A DNA stretch of 64,000 bases from VRUE01 sp963747765 (GCA_963747765.1 CAVVGH010000007.1:434001-498000), one strand, 5' to 3'; positions 34,658 through 41,599 are shown, counted from the first letter of the stretch. The notes: a model not told the origin generated them from the sequence alone. Program-made: numbers and translations.

Positions 34658-35662
34658 TCAGAGCCAGCCGCGGCGGCGGAAGTAGGCGACCATGGCGACG
34701 AGCAGGGCGAGCATCACGCTGAGCACGATCCAAAAGGCGCCCGTGCTGCCCCTGCCCGGGACACCGACGTTCATGCCCCAGATGCTCGCCACCAGTGTCA
34801 GCGGCAGGACGATTACGCTGATCGAGGTGAGCACGCGGAGGATGTCGTTGACCCGGTGGGAGATCACCGACTCGTTCGTCTCGCCGAGCGCCTCGACGAC
34901 CTCCTTGTAATTCTCGAGCATGTCCCAGATTCGCTCGTGGGCGTCGACGATGTCGTCGAAGTAGATCTCGAGGTCGAGGTCGGTTGCCAGATAGCGCTGC
35001 TTGACCTTCTCCAGGTCGCGCAGGACCGGCCGCTGCGGCCGGATCACCTTGCGGAAGTTGATGATCTCCTGCTTGACGTTGGAGATGTCGCGCACGGCCT
35101 CCTCCGAATGCCCCTCGAAGATGCCGTCCTCGAGCGCGTCGAGCTTGTTGCCGATCTTGCGCAACATCGGAAAGCAGTAGTCGAAGCTGTCATCGACCAG
35201 CCGGTAGAGCAGGTAGCCGGAGCCCCGTGCGAAGAGCTGCTCGCGCAGTCCCTCCTTGGAGCGGCAGCTCTCGAAGAGGTACTCGACCGGCTGCAGGGGC
35301 TGGTTGGGAATCGTCACCACGTACCCGGGCCCGACGAAGAGGTCGAGCTCGCCGGCGCCGAGCCGTCCCGCGGCAGGGTCGAAGACCGGCAGGTGCAGGA
35401 CGATGAACAGATACTCGTCGTAGACGTCGATCTTGGGCCGTTGGTTGCGGGAGAGGACGTCCTCGAGGTCGAGGGCGTGAAAGTCGAAGTTCTCCTCGAG
35501 CCAGGTCCGCTCGAGCGCGCCGGGGTGCTCGATGTTCACCCAGCGCAGCCCGGACGAGTCGATTTGCTCGACGTTGGGGGTCTGCGGCTCAGTCTGTGCG
35601 GCAGGAATGAGCTCGCCGCGCCGGGCAGCCCGCCGCAGCCTTGGCTTTGGAAGGTTCGGCAT
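34658..35662 (-). CDS. corA: CorA-type magnesium/cobalt channel
   Basis: 334 aa. Large N-terminal cytoplasmic domain, long helices, and two C-terminal membrane helices joined by the signature 'YGMN'-type loop, here 'ASIWGMNVGVPG', which forms the Mg2+ selectivity filter; the C-terminus is basic ('FRRRGWL'). Normal length for the family. The ATG at 35662 has only a weak Shine-Dalgarno. A 33-codon out-of-frame ORF starting at 35690 overlaps its first 74 nt. Divergent from the SAM riboswitch promoter. Confidence 0.93.
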   Translation of the reverse strand: MPNLPKPRLRRAARRGELIPAAQTEPQTPNVEQIDSSGLRWVNIEHPGALERTWLEENFDFHALDLEDVLSRNQRPKIDVYDEYLFIVLHLPVFDPAAGRLGAGELDLFVGPGYVVTIPNQPLQPVEYLFESCRSKEGLREQLFARGSGYLLYRLVDDSFDYCFPMLRKIGNKLDALEDGIFEGHSEEAVRDISNVKQEIINFRKVIRPQRPVLRDLEKVKQRYLATDLDLEIYFDDIVDAHERIWDMLENYKEVVEALGETNESVISHRVNDILRVLTSISVIVLPLTLVASIWGMNVGVPGRGSTGAFWIVLSVMLALLVAMVAYFRRRGWL

Positions 35663-35690
35663 CGTTCGCGCTCATCGTCTCGTCGGGCAT
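35589..35690 (-). other. Out-of-frame upstream ORF overlapping the corA start
   Basis: 33 codons from an ATG at 35690, beginning 'MPDETMSANDAEPSK' and ending inside corA. TAACCT (35701-35706, minus strand) ends 10 nt before its ATG, so a transcript from that -10 could be nearly leaderless for this ORF and would then need another mechanism to translate corA. It may be a leader peptide or chance. Confidence 0.3.
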
Positions 35691-35746
35691 GATTGGGACA
35701 AGGTTAGACGCCCCGGCCGAATCGCAATGAACGATTCGTTCCCTGG

Positions 35747-35752
35747 TACGCT
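35747..35752 (+). promoter_or_regulatory. Extended -10 promoter for the riboswitch transcript
   Basis: TGG-TACGCT is an extended -10 pattern. The predicted transcription start lies near 35759, about 10 nt before the first riboswitch helix. Confidence 0.45.
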
Positions 35753-35768
35753 TTTCGGCAGATAAGCG

Positions 35769-35883
35769 CCACATCCAGAGGGGTGGAGGGACTGGCCCAG
35801 TGAAGCCCCGGCAACCACCTCGAGCCACAGGCTCGAGGAGAGGTGCCAAGTCCAGCAGGTCGTCGAGGACCTGGGAGATGTGG
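35769..35883 (+). ncRNA. SAM-I (S-box) riboswitch aptamer
   Basis: The conserved S-box core is present in order: 'CCAGAGGGGTGGAGGGACTG', then 'GGCCCAGTGAAGCCCCGGCA', a CCTCGAGCC/GGCTCGAGG hairpin (P3), 'AGAGGTGCCAAGTCCAGCAG', and a GGTC/GACC-type last hairpin. P1 pairs CCACATC (35769-35775) with GATGTGG (35877-35883). This class binds S-adenosylmethionine and turns genes off when it is plentiful. It lies upstream of the ThrC-like and MoaD-like genes. SAM-IV, common in actinobacteria, was considered but its core differs. Confidence 0.92.
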
Positions 35884-35899
35884 GGAAACGTCCGATCGG

Positions 35900-35928
35900 A
35901 CCTCTGCCCCACAGGCGGAGGTTTTTTT
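35900..35928 (+). terminator. Intrinsic terminator of the SAM riboswitch
   Basis: A 9-bp stem, ACCTCTGCC with GGCGGAGGT (one T-G pair), has a 5-nt loop and a run of seven T. The antiterminator is visible: TGTGGGG (35879-35885), part of the P1 3' strand, is perfectly complementary to CCCCACA (35907-35913) in the terminator. So P1 formation with SAM frees the terminator, and lack of SAM lets the antiterminator form. This is transcriptional OFF control. Confidence 0.9.
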
Positions 35929-35955
35929 CGTCGCTAGATGAAAGGGAAAGATCGG

Positions 35956-37194
35956 ATGTCAGTCGAGAGCTTGAGATGCAAGGAGTGCGGAGCCACGTAC
36001 GAGCTTGTCGCGCGCTTCGCCTGCGAGAACTGCTTCGGGCCGCTGGAGGTGACCTACGACCATTCCTCCCTGGATCCGGCGGCGGCGAAGCGACGCATCC
36101 AGGCCGGCACGCAGGGGATCTGGCGCTACGCGGACTTCCTGCCGTTCGTGGGGCGGCCGCGCGATCCCCTGGAGCCGGGCTTCACTCCGCTGCTGCGCGC
36201 CGACCGGCTCGCGGAGCGGCTCGGGCTCGACGCCGAGGTTTGGATCAAGAACGACGCCGCCAACCCGACCCACTCGTTCAAGGATCGGGTCGTAGCCGTC
36301 GCCGTCGCCAAGGCGCGCGAGCTGGGCTTCACCACGGTCGCCTGCGCGTCGACGGGCAATCTGGCCAACGCGGTCGCCGCGCACGCCGCCGCTGCCGGGC
36401 TGGAGTCCTATGTCCTCGTCCCGGCCAACCTCGAGGAACAGAAGCTGCTCGCCACCAGCGTCTACGGGACCAACCTGGTCGGCGTTCGCGGCAGCTACGA
36501 CGACGTCAACCGGCTCTGCACGCAACTGGCCGAAGCGCGGCCCTGGGCCTTCGTCAACGTCAACCTGCGCCCCTTCTATGCGGAGGGCTCCAAGACCCTT
36601 GCCTACGAGACCGCCGAGCAGTTGGGCTGGACGTTGCCCGACCGTGTCGTCTGCCCGATCGCTTCGGGATCGCTATTCACGAAGCTCGGCCGCGGTTTCC
36701 AGGACTGGCTCGAGCTCGGGCTGGTGGAGGGCACACAGCCGATCTTCAACGGCGCACAGGCGCAGGGCTGCAGCCCGGTTGCAACCGCCTTCGCCGAAGG
36801 CTGGGACATCTGCAAGCCGCAGAAGCCCGACACGATCGCCAAGAGCCTCGCGATCGGCGACCCCGCCGATGGGCCCTACGCGGTGGAGCATGCGCGGGCC
36901 ACCGGAGGGTCGATCGACTCGGTCAGCGACGAGGAGATCCGCGACGGCATTCGCCTGCTGGCCGAGACGACCGGGATCTTCACCGAGACGGCGGGCGGGG
37001 TGACGGTCGGTGTGCTGGCCAAGCTCGCGGAGCGGCGCGAGATCGGCGCCGGCGAGCGGGTCGTCGTCTACATCACGGGCGAGGGCTTGAAGACGCTCGA
37101 CGCGACTCGCGATAGTTTCCGGATGCACGAGATCGACCCCGATCTCGCCAGCTTCGAGTCCGAGTTCGAGCAGCACGAGGAGGTAGTCGCCTGA
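35956..37194 (+). CDS. thrC: Threonine-synthase-like PLP enzyme under SAM control
   Basis: 412 aa from ATG 35956 (AGGG 8-11 nt upstream; ATG 35938 is an alternative). An N-terminal zinc ribbon (Cys8, 11, 23, 26) precedes a fold-type II PLP enzyme: Lys109 in 'THSFKDRVVAVA' for the Schiff base, 'CASTGNLANAVAAHAAAAG' for phosphate, and 'CPIASGSLFTKLGRGF'. Threonine synthase turns O-phosphohomoserine into threonine. A SAM riboswitch upstream and an overlapping sulfur-carrier gene downstream instead point to sulfur or methionine metabolism, so it could replace phosphate with sulfur. That is inference; plain threonine synthesis remains possible. Confidence 0.88.
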   Translation: MSVESLRCKECGATYELVARFACENCFGPLEVTYDHSSLDPAAAKRRIQAGTQGIWRYADFLPFVGRPRDPLEPGFTPLLRADRLAERLGLDAEVWIKNDAANPTHSFKDRVVAVAVAKARELGFTTVACASTGNLANAVAAHAAAAGLESYVLVPANLEEQKLLATSVYGTNLVGVRGSYDDVNRLCTQLAEARPWAFVNVNLRPFYAEGSKTLAYETAEQLGWTLPDRVVCPIASGSLFTKLGRGFQDWLELGLVEGTQPIFNGAQAQGCSPVATAFAEGWDICKPQKPDTIAKSLAIGDPADGPYAVEHARATGGSIDSVSDEEIRDGIRLLAETTGIFTETAGGVTVGVLAKLAERREIGAGERVVVYITGEGLKTLDATRDSFRMHEIDPDLASFESEFEQHEEVVA

Positions 37195-37490
37195 TGCCAG
37201 TGACCGTGAAGATCCCGACCCAGCTGCGCGCTGCGACCGGGGGAGAGTCGGAGGTCGAGGTTTCTGGGTCGACCGTCGGCGAGGTCCTGGACGCGGTCTT
37301 CGACGCCCACGTCGATCTGCGCGAGAGGATCACCCAGGACGGCGATCTGCGTCGCTTCGTCAACGTCTACGTGAGCGGCGAGGACATTCGCTTTCAGGAT
37401 GGCCTCAACACCGCGATCAGCGAGGGCGACGAGGTTACGATCCTGCCAGCCGTGGCTGGAGGGGCCCATCCCAGCAGAGATTTCACCTAA
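37194..37490 (+). CDS. MoaD/ThiS-like sulfur-carrier protein with C-terminal extension
   Basis: 98 aa, ATG overlapping the thrC stop (TGATG). Beta-grasp ubiquitin-like pattern: 'VTVKIPTQLR...TVGEVLDAVFDAH...DEVTILPAVAGG'. In active carriers the di-Gly is the C-terminus and is converted to a thiocarboxylate. Here Gly89-Gly90 is followed by eight residues (AHPSRDFT), so a protease, in related systems a JAMM/Mec-type enzyme, would have to trim it. No such gene is in the window. Coupling with the ThrC-like enzyme suggests it donates sulfur to that enzyme. Confidence 0.88.
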   Translation: MPVTVKIPTQLRAATGGESEVEVSGSTVGEVLDAVFDAHVDLRERITQDGDLRRFVNVYVSGEDIRFQDGLNTAISEGDEVTILPAVAGGAHPSRDFT

Positions 37491-37551
37491 CTCCTTCGGT
37501 CGTCGCATGCGGGCGTCCGTGGACGGGATCGGCAATGAGGCACAAGACGTT

Positions 37552-37569
37552 CCATCCCTTTCGGGATGG
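37552..37569 (+). terminator. Hairpin after the moaD-like gene
   Basis: CCATCCC-TTTC-GGGATGG is a perfect 7-bp stem with a 4-nt loop, 62 nt after the stop and 30 nt before the next ATG. There is no T run, so it could be a weak terminator or a leader structure for the sugar genes. Confidence 0.4.
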
Positions 37570-37598
37570 GTCCTCCGCGTCCGGTCGTCGGGGTCCAA

Positions 37599-38333
37599 AT
37601 GAGCAAACCACCAGTGGTGATCTTGTGCGGGGGGCGGGGGACGAGGCTGCGTGAGCGGACCGAGACCGTGCCGAAGCCGCTGGTTGAGATCGGCGGCCGG
37701 CCCATCGTCTGGCATGTGATCGGGATCTATGCGGCGCAGGGGTTTGATCGCTTCCTGCTCGCCACCGGCTATCTGGGAGAGGTCGTGGAGGAATTTGTCG
37801 CGACCGAAGCCTGGCCGGGCGGGGTCACCGTGGAGTGCGCCGACACCGGGCTCGACACGCCCACCGGTGGGCGTGTCGCACGGCTGGCCGATCGACTCGA
37901 CGGCGAGCCCTTCTGTGTGACCTATGCGGACGGGGTTGCCGACGTCGACCTGGATGCCCTGCTGGCCTTCCACCGGGGGCACGGGGCGTTGGCGACGATG
38001 ACCGTCGTGCAGCCCCGCCTGCAGTGGGGGGTTGCGGAGCTGAGCGGCGACGGACGTGTCACGGGGTTCGTCGAGAAGCCCCGCAGCGAGCACTGGATCA
38101 ACGGCGGCTTCTTCTGCTTGGAGCCCGGAGCGTTCGACTATCTGGACGCGGACAGCGTGCTGGAGCGCGAGCCACTGGACCGCCTTTCGAGGGAGGGCGA
38201 GCTGCGCGCCCACCGCCACGATGGGTTCTGGGACTGCATGGACACCTACAAGGACGCCGTGGTGCTCAACGACCTCTGGGCCACGGGTCAGCCGCCCTGG
38301 ACGGTTTGGGTGGACGAGGAGGCTGCGCGTTGA
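37599..38333 (+). CDS. Sugar-1-phosphate nucleotidylyltransferase (CDP-glucose pyrophosphorylase-like)
   Basis: 244 aa from ATG 37599; the frame from 37566 runs through the hairpin. Nucleotidyltransferase fold: 'VVILCGGRGTRLRERT' signature, 'PKPLVEIGGRPIVWH', 'VTYADGVADVDL' (metal Asp), 'VTGFVEKPRSEHWINGGFF'. 'CGGRGTRLRE.TE..PKPLVEIGG.PI.WH' is close to glucose-1-phosphate cytidylyltransferase (RfbF). Together with the following dehydratase it could make a CDP-4-keto-6-deoxyhexose. The exact nucleotide is not certain. Confidence 0.85.
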   Translation: MSKPPVVILCGGRGTRLRERTETVPKPLVEIGGRPIVWHVIGIYAAQGFDRFLLATGYLGEVVEEFVATEAWPGGVTVECADTGLDTPTGGRVARLADRLDGEPFCVTYADGVADVDLDALLAFHRGHGALATMTVVQPRLQWGVAELSGDGRVTGFVEKPRSEHWINGGFFCLEPGAFDYLDADSVLEREPLDRLSREGELRAHRHDGFWDCMDTYKDAVVLNDLWATGQPPWTVWVDEEAAR

Positions 38334-38410
38334 CCCGCCGGCGTCGGCGCTTCGGCCGAGGAGGCGGCGCGTTGAGCCGCCGGCGTCGGCGCTTCGGCCG
38401 ATGAGGCGGG
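38316..38410 (+). repeat. 42-bp tandem duplication covering a gene end
   Basis: A unit starting GAGGAGGCTGCGCGTTGA at 38316 recurs at 38358 as GAGGAGGCGGCGCGTTGA, and a degraded third start lies at 38400. The unit contains the last codons and stop of the nucleotidylyltransferase. The period is 14 codons, so the second copy restores the same frame ending. The start codon of the next gene sits in the third, partial copy. Confidence 0.7.
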
Positions 38411-39381
38411 CGCTGGTTACCGGCGGCCATGGGTTCGTCGCTTCGCACCTGACCCGGGCCCTGCTCGAGAGCTGCGATTCGGTGCGCGTGCTGGATCGGC
38501 CCGCGCCTCGCCTCACAGATGTGGGCGGCCCGCGGCGCTCTGGCTTGGACCTGCATGAGATCCGCGCTGAGGTGGATCTGGTGGAGGCCGACCTGCGGGA
38601 CGCTGAGGCGGTTGCCGCCGCAATTGCGGGATGCGACGCCGTCTTTCACCTCGCGGCGCAGACGATCGTCGGGGTGGCCCGGGCTTCGCCGGTGGAGACC
38701 TTCGAGGTGAACGTTCGGGGCGCCTGGAACGTCTTCGAGGCATGCCGGTCACTGGAGGTCGAGCGGGTCGTTTTCGCCTCCTCCGACAAGGCCTACGGCG
38801 AGAGCGACGAGCTTCCCTACCGCGAGGACTTTCCGCTGCGGGGCGCGTTTCCCTACGACGCCAGCAAGGCGGCGGCCGACATTCTCGCCCGCAGCTACGC
38901 GCGCTCCTATGGCGCACCGTTCGCCGTCACGCGCTTTGCCAACGTCTATGGCGAGGGCGACCTGAACTTCTCGCGATTGATTCCCGAGACGGCGGCCGCG
39001 CTGCTCGACGGCCGCCCGCCGGTGATCCGCTCGGACGGCAGCCCGCAGCGCGACTTCCTCTACGTCGGGGACGCCATCTCGGCCTACCTGGCGATTGCCG
39101 ATGCCCTTGACGGAAATGGGGCCGCGGGCGAGGCATTCAACGCGGGCGGCGAGCGGCCGCACGAAGTGCGTGAGGTCGTGGACCTGATGGTTGCGGCGGC
39201 GGGCGGGGGCGTGGAGGCCGAATACCGCGGGACGGGCAATCCTGACGGCGAGATCGATCGCCAGTTCGTCGACTCGAGCAAGCTTCGCGAGCTGACCGAC
39301 TGGAGTCCCGCGGTGGAGCTGGGGGAGGGTCTGCGACGGACCCTTGCCTGGTACGGCGAGCACCCGGAGGCGAGGCCCTGA
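38401..39381 (+). CDS. NAD-dependent epimerase/dehydratase (nucleotide-sugar type)
   Basis: 326 aa from ATG 38401. Extended SDR: 'LVTGGHGFVASHLTRALL' (last Gly of the usual GxxGxxG is Ala here), 'VFHLAAQTIVGVARASP', Ser/Tyr/Lys site 'FASSDKAYG' and 'PYDASKAAADILARS' (YxxxK), 'VTRFANVYGEGDLNFSRLIP'. The 'HLAAQ.IVG' and 'DKaYG' patterns resemble CDP-glucose 4,6-dehydratases. It probably acts on the product of the preceding nucleotidylyltransferase. Overlaps the next gene by one base (TGATG). Confidence 0.85.
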   Translation: MRRALVTGGHGFVASHLTRALLESCDSVRVLDRPAPRLTDVGGPRRSGLDLHEIRAEVDLVEADLRDAEAVAAAIAGCDAVFHLAAQTIVGVARASPVETFEVNVRGAWNVFEACRSLEVERVVFASSDKAYGESDELPYREDFPLRGAFPYDASKAAADILARSYARSYGAPFAVTRFANVYGEGDLNFSRLIPETAAALLDGRPPVIRSDGSPQRDFLYVGDAISAYLAIADALDGNGAAGEAFNAGGERPHEVREVVDLMVAAAGGGVEAEYRGTGNPDGEIDRQFVDSSKLRELTDWSPAVELGEGLRRTLAWYGEHPEARP

Positions 39382-40193
39382 TGTGCGGGCGCTTCACGGT
39401 CACCGCCCGCGACACGAAGAAGATCGCCGATCGCTTTCAGGTCGAGCTCGAACAGGCATTGGAGCGAAACGCGCCGGGTGAGGCGCCGCCGCCCACCCGG
39501 GAGCGCGCGAGGAGTGCAACGTCCGCGCTGGGCCGCTTCAACGTGGCACCGACGCAGGCCGTGCTTGCGGTGCGAAGCTCCCCGGAGGTCGATGAGGCCG
39601 AACGCGGGGAGCGCGAGGCGCGGTTGATGCGCTGGGGGCTCGTTCCCCGCTGGGCCAAGAGCCTCGACATCGGCTACCGGATGATCAACGCCCGAGCCGA
39701 GAACCTGACGAGCAGCCGCGCCTACTCGCCGCTCGTGGGAAAGTTTCGACACCGCTGCTTGATCGTGGCGGACGGCTTCTACGAGTGGATGAAGGCGGAG
39801 GATCCCAAGCAACCGCGACAGCCCTGGCGCTTCGTCGTCGACGACGGCGAGCCGTTTGCCTTTGCCGGCATCTGCACGCGCAAGGAGTGGGAGGGGGACG
39901 AGGCGGGCACCGACGGGGGCTGGCTCTACAGCTGCTCGATCGTCACCACGACGCCAAACAAGCTGGTCGCCAAGGTGCACGACCGGATGCCGGCCATCCT
40001 CCCGAACGCCGATGCCGAGGCGGCCTGGCTGCGGTCGGACCTCGATGCGGCGGACGCGGTCGCGATGTGCGCACCGTTGCCCGCGTCGCGCATGTCGAGC
40101 GCTCCCGCAAACCCGAAGCTGAACAAGGTGGGCAAAGGAATCGAGGGGCCGGAGCTTCTCGTGGTCCCGGGCGACGCCACATCAAGCCCCTAG
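39381..40193 (+). CDS. yedK: SOS-response-associated (YedK/HMCES-like) abasic-site protein
   Basis: 270 aa. Starts 'MCGRFTVTA': Cys2 becomes the catalytic N-terminal residue that crosslinks to abasic sites in single-stranded DNA. Other active-site residues are visible in 'RFNVAPTQ' (Asn), 'DGFYEWMKAE' (Glu) and 'KVHDRMPAIL' (His). A charged insert of ~30 residues (about 28-58) follows the first strand. It is coupled to the epimerase gene, which has no obvious functional link. Confidence 0.93.
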   Translation: MCGRFTVTARDTKKIADRFQVELEQALERNAPGEAPPPTRERARSATSALGRFNVAPTQAVLAVRSSPEVDEAERGEREARLMRWGLVPRWAKSLDIGYRMINARAENLTSSRAYSPLVGKFRHRCLIVADGFYEWMKAEDPKQPRQPWRFVVDDGEPFAFAGICTRKEWEGDEAGTDGGWLYSCSIVTTTPNKLVAKVHDRMPAILPNADAEAAWLRSDLDAADAVAMCAPLPASRMSSAPANPKLNKVGKGIEGPELLVVPGDATSSP

Positions 40194-40232
40194 CAAGACG
40201 CCGCCCAGCCGCTTCGCTCCGGCCACTCTCAT

Positions 40233-40424
40233 CCGCTCCGTTCGTCATTCGTACCGCTCAGCGACACAAACAGCGAACGGAGCCTCGATCCTGCCTTCCC
40301 GGCCGCTCCGTTCGTCATTCGTACCGCTCAGCGACACAAACAGCGAACGGAGCCTCGATCCTGCCTTCCCGGCCGCTCCGTTCGTCATTCGTACCGCTCA
40401 GCGACACAAACAGCGAACGGAGCC
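40233..40424. repeat. Three tandem 70-bp units each holding a hairpin
   Basis: Units start at 40233, 40303 and 40373 with CCGCTCCGTTCGTCATTCGT; the first two are identical over 70 bp and the third matches for the 52-bp hairpin part. Each carries GCTCCGTTCG (40235-40244 in unit 1) and CGAACGGAGC (40274-40283), a perfect 10-bp inverted repeat around a 29-nt loop. An 18-nt spacer (TCGATCCTGCCTTCCCGG) separates hairpins. Perfect identity implies recent duplication or active maintenance. Confidence 0.9.
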
Positions 40425-40500
40425 CGTATCCGCCCCGTTCAGGTCACCCCAGCAGCCGCAGCTGTGCGTAACGGTCCTCTCCTGGCCGCCTGGGCCCTAC

Positions 40501-40561
40501 ACAGCCTCCCCCTGTTTGCCCTCCTACTTGCAGGTGTGGAGGGCAAACAGGGGGAGGCTGT
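40501..40561. repeat. 24-bp perfect inverted repeat (long hairpin)
   Basis: The arms 40501-40524 (ACAGCCTCCCCC...) and 40538-40561 (...GGGGGAGGCTGT) are perfectly complementary and the loop is 13 nt. TTTCTCTC follows on the plus strand, so a strong plus-strand terminator is possible. Arms of this length and perfection are rare by chance. Confidence 0.9.
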
Positions 40562-40700
40562 TTCTCTCATCGATCATCGAAATGTTCGTCTCGGGTCGAC
40601 CAGGCCCATTTCGAATGCTTCATCCAGGAATTTCGAGAATCAATCATCGAGGCGTTCGTTTCGGGGTCGGCGACCTCTCTTGAACACCTTGATCTGAGCT

Positions 40701-40794
40701 TCGATCGTTCCGTCGAGCTTCGATTCGGCGGAACGATCGACGAAGGGTTCTCTTCAGGATTCGGCGAGACGATCGACGAAGGGTTCTCTTCAGG
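40701..40794. repeat. 12-bp inverted repeat and 26-bp direct repeat
   Basis: TCGATCGTTCCG (40701-40712) and CGGAACGATCGA (40729-40740) pair perfectly around a 16-nt loop. The 26-bp word starting ACGATCGACGAAGGG occurs at 40733-40758 and again at 40769-40794, period 36. The two repeats overlap, so the right arm of the hairpin is half duplicated. Confidence 0.85.
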
Positions 40795-40854
40795 GGTGGT
40801 GGCGGTGACCGTTTGAGGTCAAGCCATTCCTGCCGCCCTGAGCCAACCGGATAA

Positions 40855-41592
40855 TCAGCGGGACGATGTGCTCAGCGTGCCGGCCGTTCTCACCGTCGCC
40901 GAGCCGGCGCTCGTGTCGACCGTGCAGGAGATCCGCGCGGCGGGGGTGCCTGCCGTGCGCCACACCGAGCCGAGACCGAGCTCGATCGGCTGGCCAGGGC
41001 GGCCGCTGGGCAGGCCCCATTGCCAGACCTGGGCGCCCTCCCGGAAGGGAGCCCAGCTGACGGTCACGCCGCGCGTCGTGGTGTAGCTGTCGAAGACGTC
41101 GCCGAAGTCGAGTGAGGCGAGGTCGGTCCCGTGCGAGTTGAACTCGACGAGCACCGTTTCCGGAACGTCGCCCTGGTCGAGCAGTTCCTTGCCTTCGCCC
41201 GTCGAGCGCGGGTAGGAGGCGCGGCTGTTCGGGGTGTGCGCGACAAGCGTGCGGGGCGGGCGAGGCACCTGCATCATGCATCGCACGCGGCCCTGACCGA
41301 CGGCCGCGCCGGCGTCGATCGTCAAGACCGTTGCGACCCTGTACAGCCGGTAACCGCTGATGTTCGATTCGGTGACGCGCATGCCGCCTTCGGAGAGGCG
41401 CATCTCACCCCCGCCCGGGATCTTCGCGGGCGGGGAGTCGGGCAGCGGCTGTCGCATCACCCAGCTCAGCTGCGCCGCCTCACCGGTTGGCTTGTCGGTG
41501 GCCAGCCAGGTCGCCGCGAGCGTCGCGATCAGGCCGACGACGATGACGGCTATCGCCCCTCGCGGCGGGCGCGTGTCGTTGCCCGCATCCAT
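40855..41592 (-). CDS. Membrane-anchored uncharacterised protein
   Basis: 245 aa from ATG 41592; a longer frame to 41646 runs into the tRNA. A single N-terminal membrane helix ('AIAVIVVGLIATLAATWLA', about residues 12-32) is followed by a ~200-residue extracytoplasmic domain with three Cys, mostly beta-like in pattern. No family recognised. It has its own -10 element 53 bp downstream of the tRNA gene. Confidence 0.7.
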   Translation of the reverse strand: MDAGNDTRPPRGAIAVIVVGLIATLAATWLATDKPTGEAAQLSWVMRQPLPDSPPAKIPGGGEMRLSEGGMRVTESNISGYRLYRVATVLTIDAGAAVGQGRVRCMMQVPRPPRTLVAHTPNSRASYPRSTGEGKELLDQGDVPETVLVEFNSHGTDLASLDFGDVFDSYTTTRGVTVSWAPFREGAQVWQWGLPSGRPGQPIELGLGSVWRTAGTPAARISCTVDTSAGSATVRTAGTLSTSSR

Positions 41593-41599
41593 TGGCGGC

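Larger units (their letters stand above)
40425..40854. other. Gene-free intergenic block dense in repeats
   Basis: Together with the 70-bp units this completes a 660-bp stretch (40194-40854) with no convincing gene. It contains a 24-bp perfect inverted repeat (40501-40561), degenerate direct repeats TCATCGAAATGTTCGTCTCGG/TCATCGAGGCGTTCGTTTCGG-type (near 40573 and 40645), a 12-bp inverted repeat (40701-40740) and a 26-bp direct repeat (40733-40794). A/T content is visibly higher than in the flanking genes. Confidence 0.6.

Noticed and set aside
40233..40424. CRISPR array as an explanation of the 70-bp tandem units
   Set aside because: The spacers between hairpins are identical, not unique, only three units exist and no cas genes are nearby.
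40464..40697. A 77-codon plus-strand frame (from GTG 40464) across the 24-bp inverted repeat
   Set aside because: Its sequence is the reading of the hairpin arms and repeat region; no promoter, ribosome site or domain supports it.
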